In this document: piece by piece, positions 17,405-25,755 of the stretch
Position numbering within the stretch: position 1 is the first letter of the stretch
Layout of the letters: each line of letters starts with the position of its first letter
Source: an uncultured Flavobacteriaceae bacterium
GTDB lineage: Bacteria; Bacteroidota; Bacteroidia; Flavobacteriales; Flavobacteriaceae
DNA length: 64,000 nucleotides
Direction of reading: 5' to 3'
NCBI GenBank assembly: GCA_947495135.1
Contig: CANLXN010000003.1
Span: forward strand, 186,001-250,000
Notes under the pieces: model-generated
What the model saw: the letters and a program-made list of their open reading frames with translations, nothing else
Databases searched by the model: none
Told to the model about the DNA's origin: nothing
Program-made: the position numbers and the translations under genes

Positions 17405-19003
17405 CTATTCTTGATCAACTGTTTCTTGCTCCAACTCTAAGATTTTTTCGATCATGGCGTCTCCTTGATTTAGGAGTGCTTCGTAGGCATTTGTTCCAAA
17501 GAGTTGCTGGGCAACATTCGCTTTTAAGGCAAGTTGCAACTCACTCTCGTATTCGGTAATGTCAATCTTGGCTTCTTCTAACCTGGAGTAAGAAATAAAG
17601 TCGTCCATAAGACCCTGATCTGGCTCCCAATTATCGGTAAACTCCCGCAAGGTCATCCCATTGAAATCGCTCCTATTGGCCTCCAAATATTCAAATATAA
17701 AATAGCTCATAAAACCGTTTCGGGAAACATATTCCAGCGTTTCGTTTTCTATACTGGTGTCTTTAGGAACAAATACGTCTGGTATAATACCACCGCCTCC
17801 ATAGACTACTTTTCCTTTTGGCGTCACAAATTTTAAGGAATCTGCCACCTTAATACTATCGGCACTTATCATTTCTCCATTCCGATACCTATCCTCATAA
17901 TCGCTATAGTAATCTCCATTTCCGTTTCCATAGGGCCTTTGAATGGACCGACCAGTAGGGGTATAATATCTTGCAATGGTTAAACGCACTGCACTTCCAT
18001 CCCCTAAGGACATTTCCCGTTGTACCAATCCTTTTCCAAAGGACCGTCGGCCAATAATAATTCCTTTGTCATTATCTTGCAATGCTCCAGCTACAATTTC
18101 ACTGGCGGAAGCAGAATTTTCATCAATTAACACATAAAGCTTGCCTTCCTCAAAGTCTCCTCGACTGGTTGCAAAAGTTTTATTTTCTTCCCCAGATTTG
18201 TTACGAGTAATCAATACGAGTTTATCATCTTCCAAGAATTCGTCCACAATACGTTCTGCCGTAGAAATGTATCCTCCGGGATTGTTTCTAAGGTCTAAAA
18301 CAAGTGTATTTATGTCTCTGTCTTGTAACTCTTCTAAGGCTATCTTAAATTCCTTATAAGTCGTTTCCGAAAATCGGTTTACCTTAATGTATCCTATATC
18401 TTTAGTGAGTTTATAGGAAGCATCTACACTTACAAGCGGAACTCTTTTTCGTTTCAAATTAAAATTTAATAGCTCTTTCTCGCCTTCCCTGTACACGGTA
18501 AGCTTCACCTTACTATTAATTTCTCCTTTTAGGTATTTTGAAATACTATCTCTATTAATTCCCTCACCGAAAAGTTTTTTGTCATCCGCGTATAAAATTC
18601 GGTCTCCTCCCTTGATTCCAGCCTTGGCTGCAGGGCCTCCTTTAATTGCACGGATTACAGCGATAGAATCGTTGTAAGGATAAAAACTAACTCCAATCCC
18701 CACAAAATTCCCTCTCATATCATCTGCGTTATCCTCGTATTGGTCTACTGGGATGTATACCGAATGAGGATCCAGATTCTCTAGAATTCCATTAACCGTG
18801 ACATCAACAATACTGTCTGTATTTACATTGTCGACATACTCGTAGTCTATGTAATCAATAAGTCTGTTTAGCTTATCCTTTTTAGAATTGGTTGCGAAAA
18901 TCTTTTCATTTCCATCATTAAAATTGAGTTTTGAACCCAAGAAAACACCTGCAGCCACAGCAACACCCATTAACAAAGGCACGTATTTTTTAGTATTTCC
19001 CAT
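17405..19003 (-). CDS. S41 family C-terminal processing protease
   Basis: 532 residues. An N-terminal membrane anchor (VPLLMGVAVAAGVFLGSKL) puts the enzyme in the periplasm. A PDZ domain spans about 90-180, with GIGVSF and the GGPAAKAGIKGGDRI carboxylate-binding loop. The S41 domain follows. The catalytic dyad by comparison with plant D1 protease is S299 (NSASASE) and K324 (RSFGKG). A C-terminal helical extension of about 110 residues (residues 420-532) ends in an acidic tail. It overlaps the upstream dCMP deaminase stop by one base (TAATG), so translation is coupled. It would cut the C-termini of periplasmic or lipoprotein substrates. Confidence 0.92.
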   Translation of the reverse strand: MGNTKKYVPLLMGVAVAAGVFLGSKLNFNDGNEKIFATNSKKDKLNRLIDYIDYEYVDNVNTDSIVDVTVNGILENLDPHSVYIPVDQYEDNADDMRGNFVGIGVSFYPYNDSIAVIRAIKGGPAAKAGIKGGDRILYADDKKLFGEGINRDSISKYLKGEINSKVKLTVYREGEKELLNFNLKRKRVPLVSVDASYKLTKDIGYIKVNRFSETTYKEFKIALEELQDRDINTLVLDLRNNPGGYISTAERIVDEFLEDDKLVLITRNKSGEENKTFATSRGDFEEGKLYVLIDENSASASEIVAGALQDNDKGIIIGRRSFGKGLVQREMSLGDGSAVRLTIARYYTPTGRSIQRPYGNGNGDYYSDYEDRYRNGEMISADSIKVADSLKFVTPKGKVVYGGGGIIPDVFVPKDTSIENETLEYVSRNGFMSYFIFEYLEANRSDFNGMTLREFTDNWEPDQGLMDDFISYSRLEEAKIDITEYESELQLALKANVAQQLFGTNAYEALLNQGDAMIEKILELEQETVDQE

Positions 19004-19431
19004 TAATCAAGATTTTCAATATGCTCGACAATAATTCCAGCCTTTCTTAAAAAGGTGACCCCGCTATCGTCCTTATAAGCCTGATTATAAACTACTCGAG
19101 AAATACCCGTTTGATGAATCAACTTACTGCATTGTTGACAAGGCGACATGGTTATATATAACGTAGCTCCTCTGCAAGATTGTGTAGAAGCAGCCACTTT
19201 TGAGATTGCATTGGCTTCTGCATGAAGAACGTACCATTTGGTGTAGCCCTCGTCATCCTCACAAATATTCTCAAAACCTGTGGGTGTGCCATTATAGCCA
19301 TCACTAATAATCATTTTATCTCTTACAATAAGTGCTCCAACTTGTCTGCGTTCGCAGTAAGAGAGTTTGCTCCATTCATGAGCCATGCGTAAGTAAGCCA
19401 CATCGTATTGTAATTGTTTGTCTCTCTTCAT
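19003..19431 (-). CDS. dCMP / cytidine deaminase family protein
   Basis: 142 residues with the zinc deaminase signature: H70-A-E72 in YVLHAEANAIS and PC98QQC101. Length and the upstream SLCERRQVGALIV-type segment (YCERRQVGALIVRDKMIISDGYNGTP) fit deoxycytidylate deaminase, which makes dUMP for thymidylate synthesis. It is first in a two-gene unit with the S41 protease through a TAATG overlap. The functional link between the two is unclear and probably just operon packing, though the pairing is often seen in flavobacteria. Confidence 0.9.
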   Translation of the reverse strand: MKRDKQLQYDVAYLRMAHEWSKLSYCERRQVGALIVRDKMIISDGYNGTPTGFENICEDDEGYTKWYVLHAEANAISKVAASTQSCRGATLYITMSPCQQCSKLIHQTGISRVVYNQAYKDDSGVTFLRKAGIIVEHIENLD

Positions 19432-19589
19432 ATAAACAAATAAGTAGGCGAATTTAAGTGTAAGTTACAGCCATTCAAAAAATGAGGGTGTTAAATGTTT
19501 CTGAAATATCAATTTCCTTCACTTTGAGCAGGGTTAAGCACCTAGGTTACAATTTCGCATTCTTCGAAATACAGCGAAGATTTTTAGGT

Positions 19590-20174
19590 CTAATTGCTAA
19601 ATGGCCAGTTTTCTATGAGCATTGGAATGGTCATCCCTATTACAACCGAAGACACCACCAAAATCCAATCCCTTTTATTAAATCGTCCAAAAGTCTGAAA
19701 AACATACCCTACGATCAAAACCATTAAAACCACCACAATTTGAGCGAATTCTATCCCTAAAGCAAATTCTAAAAGTGGCAAAAATGCCTGTTCATCGTTA
19801 ATCTGATTAAAATATCTTCCAAAACCAAAACCGTGCACTAGACCAAAAAACGGGGTGACTAAATAAAGGAGCAAGCGCTTTTCTTGAAATCTAGCCGACT
19901 TAAATTTAACAATATTATAAATGGCGGTTGCTAGGATAGTGACCGGAATTAGAAATTCGATCCAAACAGCAGAAACACTTACGATCTCATAATTACTAAG
20001 AAACAAAGAAACACTATGCCCTAAGGTAAATAACGTCACAAGCCACAACAACTTTCGCCAAGAGCTAAATGTGTATGCAGCACATAACACCACGATGAAA
20101 AGAACATGGTCGTAGGCAGCAAAATCTAGTACGTGTTTTAGGCCTAATTGTACATATAGCCAAAAGTCACTCAT
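19590..20174 (-). CDS. HupE/UreJ family membrane protein
   Basis: 194 residues with six to seven TM helices. The signatures are the histidine-rich first helices (HVLDFAAYDHVLFIV), TLGHSVSLFLS and the FFGLVHGFGFG motif. HupE/UreJ proteins are secondary nickel or cobalt transporters or accessory proteins of hydrogenase and urease. No such metalloenzyme gene is in this window, so the metal and role here are unknown. The gap to the dCMP deaminase gene start on the same strand is 158 bases with no obvious feature. Confidence 0.85.
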   Translation of the reverse strand: MSDFWLYVQLGLKHVLDFAAYDHVLFIVVLCAAYTFSSWRKLLWLVTLFTLGHSVSLFLSNYEIVSVSAVWIEFLIPVTILATAIYNIVKFKSARFQEKRLLLYLVTPFFGLVHGFGFGRYFNQINDEQAFLPLLEFALGIEFAQIVVVLMVLIVGYVFQTFGRFNKRDWILVVSSVVIGMTIPMLIENWPFSN

Positions 20175-20473
20175 GCTTCAAAATTTGAGACCCCTAAAAG
20201 TAAGGAAGACCTGCTAGAAATCATAACTTTTAACAGTGCATGTTGTGGGCGCCAACTTTAAAAATATAAACCACTAATAGCACATTAATTACGCCCTCCT
20301 ACTATAAGTATTTAATTATCAATATATTTATAGAGCTATGATGCGATACATGGTCGGGAATTACTATTTTTCTTATTATTTTTAAGACCAACAACTAATA
20401 CTAAAATGTTAGCGAACTAGTTTTACAGAACTAAGAAAACATAAAACCAATATAAACTCTAAATAAAAACCGA

Positions 20474-20950
20474 ATGAAAAATTATATAATTACGGCTGTT
20501 TTAGCGATTTTGTTAATTAATGTATCTCACGGACAAGAGGATGCAATGGATAATTCGCCCCAGTACGAAGTAAAGGTTATCACCAGTGTAGAATCCATAG
20601 TGCCGCTAGGCCTGGGTCGTTCTCGCCTAATTTCCTCCAATGCAGAGCGCGACTACAAGGAATTTACCTCAGCGCAAACAGAAGAAGATGGTTCAAGAAA
20701 CAAATCTAGACGAAAAGACATTCGCGTAAAGGACTTTGAAGAAACCAAACTGCTCAATTTCTATAACGTTGGTGGAATTCGGTTTCAGAATATTGCTGCA
20801 AATGACGCCTTGATTTCGTCAAAACTAACAGAAATGTTGTCTCAAGGATGGGACCTCGCATTTGTTACTAGCGCCGTGGAAAGTGACGCAGGTGACGGCG
20901 ACGGACAAGGGATTTTTATTACCAGATACATCTTTAAAAGGCGATTATAA
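20474..20950 (+). CDS. Exported protein of unknown function
   Basis: 158 residues with a short signal peptide (YIITAVLAILLINVSHGQ). The mature protein has a beta-rich start (YEVKVITSVESIVPLG), a charged middle (SRNKSRRKDIRVKDFEET) and an end with LTEMLSQGWDLAFVTSA followed by IFITRYIFKRRL. That ending resembles the layout of DUF4177-like proteins (a KLNELGKEGWELV-type motif), but the match is weak. The 299 bases upstream have no gene. A second exported protein gene follows 64 bases downstream. Confidence 0.6.
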   Translation: MKNYIITAVLAILLINVSHGQEDAMDNSPQYEVKVITSVESIVPLGLGRSRLISSNAERDYKEFTSAQTEEDGSRNKSRRKDIRVKDFEETKLLNFYNVGGIRFQNIAANDALISSKLTEMLSQGWDLAFVTSAVESDAGDGDGQGIFITRYIFKRRL

Positions 20951-21014
20951 CACGAGTGAAAATTTCCGAAGAAATAGAGAACACTCTTATTTTGCACTTT
21001 TGTAAGCACCTTTT

Positions 21015-21653
21015 ATGAAACGACTGTTTGTACCACTAATTTTTCTCTTATTCTGTAATGCCGCTCTAGCAGACGGGTCGGATATGTACGTATTAAAAGT
21101 CGAAATATGTACAGTGGACAATACTGCAATTATTGGCTTTATTAAAATAAATGATTACGCAATCGACAGTTATTTGGATAAAACAAAACCAGAAACCATC
21201 AAAGACCTTTTGATTGAACATGTTCAATACACCAAGGAAGCAGGGATGTTTTCATATTTTAACAATTCGATTCATTATGTCTACAAGCTAACCCCAGAGG
21301 CTAGTAGCGGATTTGATGTCTATCAATTACAAAATGAACGGAGTATTTGGAATAAAGAAATTAAATCGATCGCTATCATTGACAAAAAGTTTGAAGAACG
21401 AAGCTTATCGGTAATCACAAAATTAGAATCGGACAACCCGTTTTGGCTCACCAAAAAACCTTTAAAAGTTATTGACATGGGAGGCGATGATGAATATTGC
21501 TTTTATAACGCGGTGATTTATTCAACAAACGATGCAATGGATAAGAAGTTAAATGAAAAGCTTGTGGATTCTAGTGAAGATTTACATGTTTTTTTTGCTG
21601 AACAAATTAAGGCCGGGGAGCAAATTGTTGTGGTTCAAACTTGTAGTGAATAG
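21015..21653 (+). CDS. Exported protein of unknown function
   Basis: 212 residues with a signal peptide (LFVPLIFLLFCNAALA, cleavage about residue 19). The mature part contains three or four cysteines (EICTVD, DEYCFYN, VQTCSE) that could form disulfides. No motif or family is recognised. Its context is a run of three unrelated-looking exported genes (20474-22473), which appear to be separate transcripts given gaps of 64 and 223 bases. Confidence 0.6.
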   Translation: MKRLFVPLIFLLFCNAALADGSDMYVLKVEICTVDNTAIIGFIKINDYAIDSYLDKTKPETIKDLLIEHVQYTKEAGMFSYFNNSIHYVYKLTPEASSGFDVYQLQNERSIWNKEIKSIAIIDKKFEERSLSVITKLESDNPFWLTKKPLKVIDMGGDDEYCFYNAVIYSTNDAMDKKLNEKLVDSSEDLHVFFAEQIKAGEQIVVVQTCSE

Positions 21654-21876
21654 GGGCTTGCTAATAGAATATTTAACACCAATAATTTCGGTGATCATCT
21701 TATTAATAGTTTATCCTTTTATAGATTTTGAATGTTAATAGATGAATACCGCTGTTAAATAAATTGGTATATTTCAGTTTAAATCAGCATCAACAGGACC
21801 ATAGATTAAATCCCCTCAAAAATAAGTATTACAAGAAAGAACTAAGGTCAAAAACCAAACAACACGCATTCGTAAA

Positions 21877-22473
21877 ATGACTCATAAAGTAATCATATCA
21901 ATATTGATCTTTCTTGTCGCTCAAACATTATTCGCACAACAGGAAGAGAAGGAGATAATCAAAAACGATTTCATGGAGTTCATGCAATCTATGGAAGAAA
22001 AGGACTTTGATAAGACACTCACCTATTTGACTGATGAATTGTTCGAAATAATTTCAAAAGAGCGTTTTAAAGAAGCACTTGAAAAAACATTTAACAACCC
22101 CGCTTTCAAATTTCATTATAGCAACTCAGAGGTACAAAATATACAAGACTCCAAAATAATTGATGGTCAAAAGTACAGGTTGATATCATATTCATTCGAT
22201 ATGGTTTTCGAATTAGACAGTAATGCAAAAGAAAACGAAACCCCACTAGAAAGAATGAACCGTCTGATGTCTATGAAAAATTATATGCAGAAAGATATTC
22301 CGGAGGCCATTATAACATTGAACACAAAATCAGGTTTCCTAACCTTGTATACCGAATATTTAGCGTACGCCATAAAAACATCAAAAGATGAACCTTGGAA
22401 GTTCATAACTTTATCTGAAGGACAAGAAAACTTTTATTCTAAGGTTTTACCGCAAGAGTTAATCCCGGAATAA
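21877..22473 (+). CDS. Exported protein of unknown function
   Basis: 198 residues with a signal peptide (VIISILIFLVAQTLFAQ). After it, KNDFMEFMQSMEEKDFDKTLTYLTDELFEIISKERFKEAL looks like the helical start of an NTF2/SnoaL-like fold, and the rest is beta-rich, consistent with that fold, but this is an inference from pattern only. The C-terminus LPQELIPE is typical of exported flavobacterial proteins of this type. It stands alone; the next gene is the tRNA on the other strand. Confidence 0.6.
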   Translation: MTHKVIISILIFLVAQTLFAQQEEKEIIKNDFMEFMQSMEEKDFDKTLTYLTDELFEIISKERFKEALEKTFNNPAFKFHYSNSEVQNIQDSKIIDGQKYRLISYSFDMVFELDSNAKENETPLERMNRLMSMKNYMQKDIPEAIITLNTKSGFLTLYTEYLAYAIKTSKDEPWKFITLSEGQENFYSKVLPQELIPE

Positions 22474-22838
22474 ACGTACTCATCAAAAAAATTTTAGAAC
22501 AGAGAACTTTTAGTGGCAACCGGGTCACGAAGCACAGTTTGGTTGCTTTTCAGAAAACTCCCATCGTTTTGTTGTAATTAATTATTCATAAAGCATAGAC
22601 CTTAGAAATCTATCACAATGAGGATTATGTTCAACTAAACAAATGTCAATGCAAACGTCTATTAGTATAAATTTAAAGAAACAAAACTTTTTCAAACTGG
22701 TAGTTCCTATTACTTTTACTGTAGTGATTGACTTTATAAAGCCTAATTGTTTTGCCTATGTTTTATCTATAAAACTAAAAAAGCTCCAACATCTCTGTTA
22801 AAGCCTTTTTTATCGCGTGCACCAAAGCACTGCGCAGA

Positions 22839-22880
22839 TGTACTCAAGACGGGTCCCGATAGCTATCGGGACGAACCCAT
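22839..22880 (-). repeat. Broken 3' part of a tRNA-Leu, interrupted by a palindrome
   Basis: TGTACTCAAGACGGG (22839-22853) and CGAACCC (22872-22878) match the T-arm and 3' acceptor strand of the neighbouring tRNA-Leu with one change. Where the intact gene has AAT, this copy has an 18-base palindrome (22854-22871). Confidence 0.75.
22854..22871. repeat. Palindrome TCCCGATAGCTATCGGGA, left copy
   Basis: Perfect 18-base palindrome, extended to 20 by flanking G/C. It is inserted at the position of the T-loop AAT of a tRNA-Leu relic. The right copy at 23030-23047 differs only in the centre (AC for GC). Confidence 0.9.
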
Positions 22881-22888
22881 AGACCAAA

Positions 22889-22931
22889 AATATTAAAAAA
22901 TAAAAGGCCTCAGCGTATAACTGAGGCCTCT
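22889..22931 (-). terminator. Terminator of tRNA-Leu
   Basis: AGGCCTCAG (22905-22913) and CTGAGGCCT (22921-22929) form a 9-bp stem with a 7-base loop. On the minus strand a T-rich run follows, three bases past the tRNA 3' end region. Confidence 0.85.
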
Positions 22932-22933
22932 TG

Positions 22934-23015
22934 TACTCAAGGCGGGAATCGAACCCGCACGTCTTGCGACATTGGATTTTGAATCCAACGTGTCTACCAA
23001 TTCCACCACTTGAGC
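22934..23015 (-). tRNA. tRNA-Leu, anticodon CAA
   Basis: 82-nt minus-strand tRNA. The acceptor stem is GCTCAAG / CTTGAGT with G1-U72. The D-arm contains TGGTAGACAC. The anticodon stem TTGGA / TCCAA encloses loop TTCAAAA, giving anticodon CAA at 22981-22979. A short variable arm fits class II tRNA-Leu. The T-arm is GCGGGTTCGATTCCCGC. No CCA is encoded. A terminator follows at once. Confidence 0.95.
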
Positions 23016-23021
23016 ATTTAA

Positions 23022-23061
23022 GTCTACCATCCCGATAACTATCGGGACCACCACTTGAGCA
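23022..23061 (-). repeat. Broken 5' part of a tRNA-Leu, interrupted by a palindrome
   Basis: GTCTACCA (23022-23029) and CCACCACTTGAGCA (23048-23061) are identical to the 5' acceptor and D-arm portion of the adjacent tRNA-Leu (22992-23016). Where the intact gene has ATT, an 18-base palindrome sits instead. Confidence 0.8.
23030..23047. repeat. Palindrome TCCCGATAACTATCGGGA, right copy
   Basis: Same element as the left copy with a different central dinucleotide. It is placed at the D-loop position of a tRNA-Leu relic. Confidence 0.9.
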
Positions 23062-23179
23062 AATGGACGGCAAAAATACGCAATTTCTTGAAAAGACAAT
23101 ATTATTTTTTTGCAATTATTATTTCACAATTGTTAGTAATTCCTTTCACTTTTTTTACAAAAACACCCACTTAAAATTT

Positions 23180-23187
23180 TACATTTG
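23180..23187 (+). promoter_or_regulatory. -7 promoter element of prs
   Basis: TACATTTG matches TAnnTTTG and lies 23 bases before the prs ATG. No convincing -33 TTG is seen. Confidence 0.5.
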
Positions 23188-23210
23188 TCACGCACTAAAC
23201 AACACATCAA

Positions 23211-24152
23211 ATGTCTGTCAACACCACCCCAGCGAAAATCTTCGCTTGTAAACAAAGTTTAGAACTTGCCCAAAGTATTGCCGATGACTTCGGAGTAACC
23301 ATGGGGAACGTTATTACTTCCACCTATAGTGATGGAGAATTCCAACCTTCTTTTGAAGAATCTGTTCGTGGGAGCAGGGTTTTTATTATTGGGTCCACCC
23401 ATCCAAATAGTGATCACCTTATGGAAATGTTATTGATGCTAGATGCTGCAAAAAGAGCATCTGCCAGACACATAACAGCTGTACTTCCTTATTTTGGATG
23501 GGCCAGACAGGATCGTAAAGACAAACCACGTGTGCCAATTGCGGCAAAACTGGTGGCAAAAATGCTGGAAACAGCAGGAGCCACTAGAATTATTACGATG
23601 GATTTACACGCAGATCAAATTCAAGGGTTTTTCGAGAAGCCCGTAGATCATTTATTTGCATCTACCATTTTTCTTCCTTACCTCAAAGAATTAAACTTGA
23701 GTAACCTAACCATTGCCTCTCCAGATATGGGAGGGTCAAAAAGAGCATATGCCTATTCCAAGGCATTGATTAGCGATGTGGTTATTTGTTATAAGCAAAG
23801 AGCCAAAGCCAACGTTATTTCCCACATGGAACTTATTGGTGATGTGCAAGGCAAAAATGTGGTGCTGGTAGACGATATGGTCGATACCGCAGGAACCCTC
23901 ACAAAAGCCGCAGACCTAATGATGGAACGAGGAGCCCTGAGTGTCCGGGCCATTTGTACCCATCCTATTCTTTCAGGAAATGCCTACGAGCGTATCGAAC
24001 AATCGAAACTAGAAGAACTTATTGTAACAGATTCTATTCCGCTAAAACAAAAAAGTGCCAAAATAAAAGTACTTAGCTGTGCAAGTCTCTTTGCAGATGT
24101 AATGCTAAGCGTACACGGCAACAAAAGTATTAGCTCTAAGTTTTTGATGTAG
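23211..24152 (+). CDS. prs: Ribose-phosphate pyrophosphokinase (PRPP synthetase)
   Basis: Makes PRPP from ribose 5-phosphate and ATP, feeding nucleotide, His, Trp and NAD synthesis. The 313-residue protein has the YSDGEFQPSFEESVRGSRVFII N-terminal signature, the catalytic segment PYFGWARQDRKDKPR, the metal and phosphate site DLHADQIQGFF, and the PRPP-binding loop VLVDDMVDTAGTLT. It is slightly divergent in the ribose-5-P loop region but full length. It is monocistronic by appearance: a -7 element lies upstream and a hairpin terminator lies just after the stop. rplY follows, the usual flavobacterial order. Confidence 0.96.
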   Translation: MSVNTTPAKIFACKQSLELAQSIADDFGVTMGNVITSTYSDGEFQPSFEESVRGSRVFIIGSTHPNSDHLMEMLLMLDAAKRASARHITAVLPYFGWARQDRKDKPRVPIAAKLVAKMLETAGATRIITMDLHADQIQGFFEKPVDHLFASTIFLPYLKELNLSNLTIASPDMGGSKRAYAYSKALISDVVICYKQRAKANVISHMELIGDVQGKNVVLVDDMVDTAGTLTKAADLMMERGALSVRAICTHPILSGNAYERIEQSKLEELIVTDSIPLKQKSAKIKVLSCASLFADVMLSVHGNKSISSKFLM

Positions 24153-24175
24153 CTATTAGAGGTGAGACGAAAATT

Positions 24176-24200
24176 AAAAAAATGAGGACTCATTTTTTAT
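24176..24200 (+). terminator. Terminator after prs
   Basis: AAAAAATGA (24177-24185) pairs with TCATTTTTT (24190-24198) around a GGAC loop, followed by more T-rich sequence. Confidence 0.65.
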
Positions 24201-24348
24201 TTTGAAGCGAAAGTTTTACCCGTTTTGATCTTTATCAAACCGGATATCATGCATCTCTCTTCGTATATCGTTTATGATCTATTGTACATCACTGCTATTT
24301 GTGAGTAGAATAAATGTTGCATTTTTTCTCTATTCTCGGAAAAACCCA

Positions 24349-24356
24349 TACATTTG
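24349..24356 (+). promoter_or_regulatory. -7 promoter element of rplY
   Basis: TACATTTG lies 45 bases before the rplY start, with a TTG at 24317-24319 that is too far for an ideal -33 element. Confidence 0.5.
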
Positions 24357-24401
24357 CAGCCCCGAAAAGGGAAATAAACATTTATAAACAAAAGATTTAC
24401 A

Positions 24402-25037
24402 ATGAAATCAATTACAATCAAAGGATCAAAAAGAGAAAGCGTAGGCAAGAAAGCAACAAAAGCCTTACGTAATGCTGGAATGGTTCCCTGCGTAGTTTAC
24501 GGAGGAGAAGCACCAATTCACTTTTCAGCAGCAGAGCTTGCATTTAAGAATTTGGTATACACTCCAAACGTGCACACAGTGATGATTGAATTAGAAGATG
24601 GAGCAAAAGTTGAATGTATCCTACAAGACATTCAATTTCACCCAGTTTCTGATCGCATTTTACACGTCGATTTTTATCAAATTTTCGATGATAAGCCAGT
24701 GATGATGGAAATCCCTGTACAGATTACAGGAAACTCTCGTGGAGTTAGAAACGGTGGGGTACTACGTATCGTAAACCGTAAACTTCGTGTAAAGGCACTT
24801 CCAGCAGATCTTCCAGATTTTATTGAAGCAGATATTACGGAGATGAAAATTGGACAGAAGATGTATGTAACTTCTATTCCGCAAGAGAAATTTACAATTT
24901 TACACTCAGACAATGCAGTAATATGTCAAGTTAGAACTTCTCGTACAGCGGTTGCTGATGACGTGGACGATGAAGAAGAAGGAGAAGGAGAAGCTGCAGA
25001 TGCAGAAGCTACTGAAGGTGCTGCCGCGGCAGAATAA
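24402..25037 (+). CDS. rplY: 50S ribosomal protein L25/general stress protein Ctc
   Basis: 211 residues. The N-terminal L25 domain binds 5S rRNA ([34 protein letters not shown]). It is followed by the TL5/Ctc C-terminal beta domain ([40 protein letters not shown]). A low-complexity acidic Ala/Glu-rich tail of about 35 residues starts after ADDVDDEEE. The tail is common in Bacteroidota L25. It has its own promoter element and a terminator. Confidence 0.95.
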   Translation: MKSITIKGSKRESVGKKATKALRNAGMVPCVVYGGEAPIHFSAAELAFKNLVYTPNVHTVMIELEDGAKVECILQDIQFHPVSDRILHVDFYQIFDDKPVMMEIPVQITGNSRGVRNGGVLRIVNRKLRVKALPADLPDFIEADITEMKIGQKMYVTSIPQEKFTILHSDNAVICQVRTSRTAVADDVDDEEEGEGEAADAEATEGAAAAE

Positions 25038-25061
25038 ATTAAACTTTCTTAAGATAAAACT

Positions 25062-25095
25062 AAAGCATCTCATAATTTGGGATGCTTTTTTTATT
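25062..25095 (+). terminator. Terminator after rplY
   Basis: AAAGCATCTC (25062-25071) pairs with GGGATGCTTT (25079-25088), one G-U, loop of 7, then a run of T. Confidence 0.85.
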
Positions 25096-25115
25096 TTTAC
25101 TGAAATATCAAACAC

Positions 25116-25754
25116 ATGTATTCGTTTTTCAGAAACCTATTTCAGAAAAAAGAAGAAGAACCTAAACCTTACACCGAAGGTGACCCTATGAAAAAATTTC
25201 TCATTGTTGGACTAGGAAATATTGGAGTTAAATATCAATACACCCGCCATAATATAGGTTTCGCAATGGTAGACTATCTTGCGCACCAAAATGATCTAAC
25301 TTGGGAAACAGTTAAATTAGGCGACATTACCACACACAAGAAAAAAGGGCGCACCTTCCTCCTGCTCAAGCCAAGCACCTACATGAACCTCAGCGGAAAA
25401 GCAATCAAATATTGGCTGGATAAAGAAAAGATTCCGTTAGAGAACTTATTGGTTGTTACAGACGACCTCAACCTTGCTTTCGGTACTATTCGAATAAAAA
25501 CCAAAGGAAGCGACGGTGGACACAACGGTCTTAAAGACACCCAAAACGTATTACAAACCACTAAATACAATCGGTTCCGATTTGGAATTAGTGATCAATT
25601 TGCATCTGGAAGACAGGTAGATTATGTATTAGGTGAATGGACCGAAGAAGAAGCCGCAAAATTACCTGAACGACTAGAAATGGGAGCAAAAGCAATTGAG
25701 TCTTTCGGACTTGCAGGCATCCATATAACTATGAACACTTATAACGGAAAATAA
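25116..25754 (+). CDS. pth: Peptidyl-tRNA hydrolase
   Basis: Recycles tRNA from peptidyl-tRNA that drops off ribosomes. The core starts MKKFLIVGLGNIG at 25188, and the catalytic His is H45 of TRHNIG when counted from ATG 25116. Motifs LLLKPSTYMNLSGKA, VVTDDLNLAFGTIRIK and GSDGGHNGLKDTQ are all present. The 24-residue N-terminal extension (MYSFFRNLFQKKEEE) is basic and amphipathic, and I believe it is common in flavobacterial Pth. If translation starts at 25188, the protein is 188 residues. A possible -7 element (TATTTTTA, 25092-25099) favours the upstream ATG. ribF begins two bases after the stop. Confidence 0.93.
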   Translation: MYSFFRNLFQKKEEEPKPYTEGDPMKKFLIVGLGNIGVKYQYTRHNIGFAMVDYLAHQNDLTWETVKLGDITTHKKKGRTFLLLKPSTYMNLSGKAIKYWLDKEKIPLENLLVVTDDLNLAFGTIRIKTKGSDGGHNGLKDTQNVLQTTKYNRFRFGISDQFASGRQVDYVLGEWTEEEAAKLPERLEMGAKAIESFGLAGIHITMNTYNGK

Positions 25755-25755
25755 A

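Noticed and set aside
22643-22801. 52-codon frame upstream of the tRNA region
   Set aside because: A+T-rich and hydrophobic by chance; no promoter element, no recognisable family, and it ends inside a hairpin-like stretch.
22777-22811. Possible terminator AAAAAAGCT ... AGCCTTTTTT
   Set aside because: The stem has a bulge and weak middle, and no gene on the plus strand ends nearby except one 300 bases upstream.
22810-23115. Open frame across the tRNA-Leu and both relics (minus)
   Set aside because: It lies over the tRNA gene and the palindromes and carries no protein-like pattern; it arises from the relic sequence.
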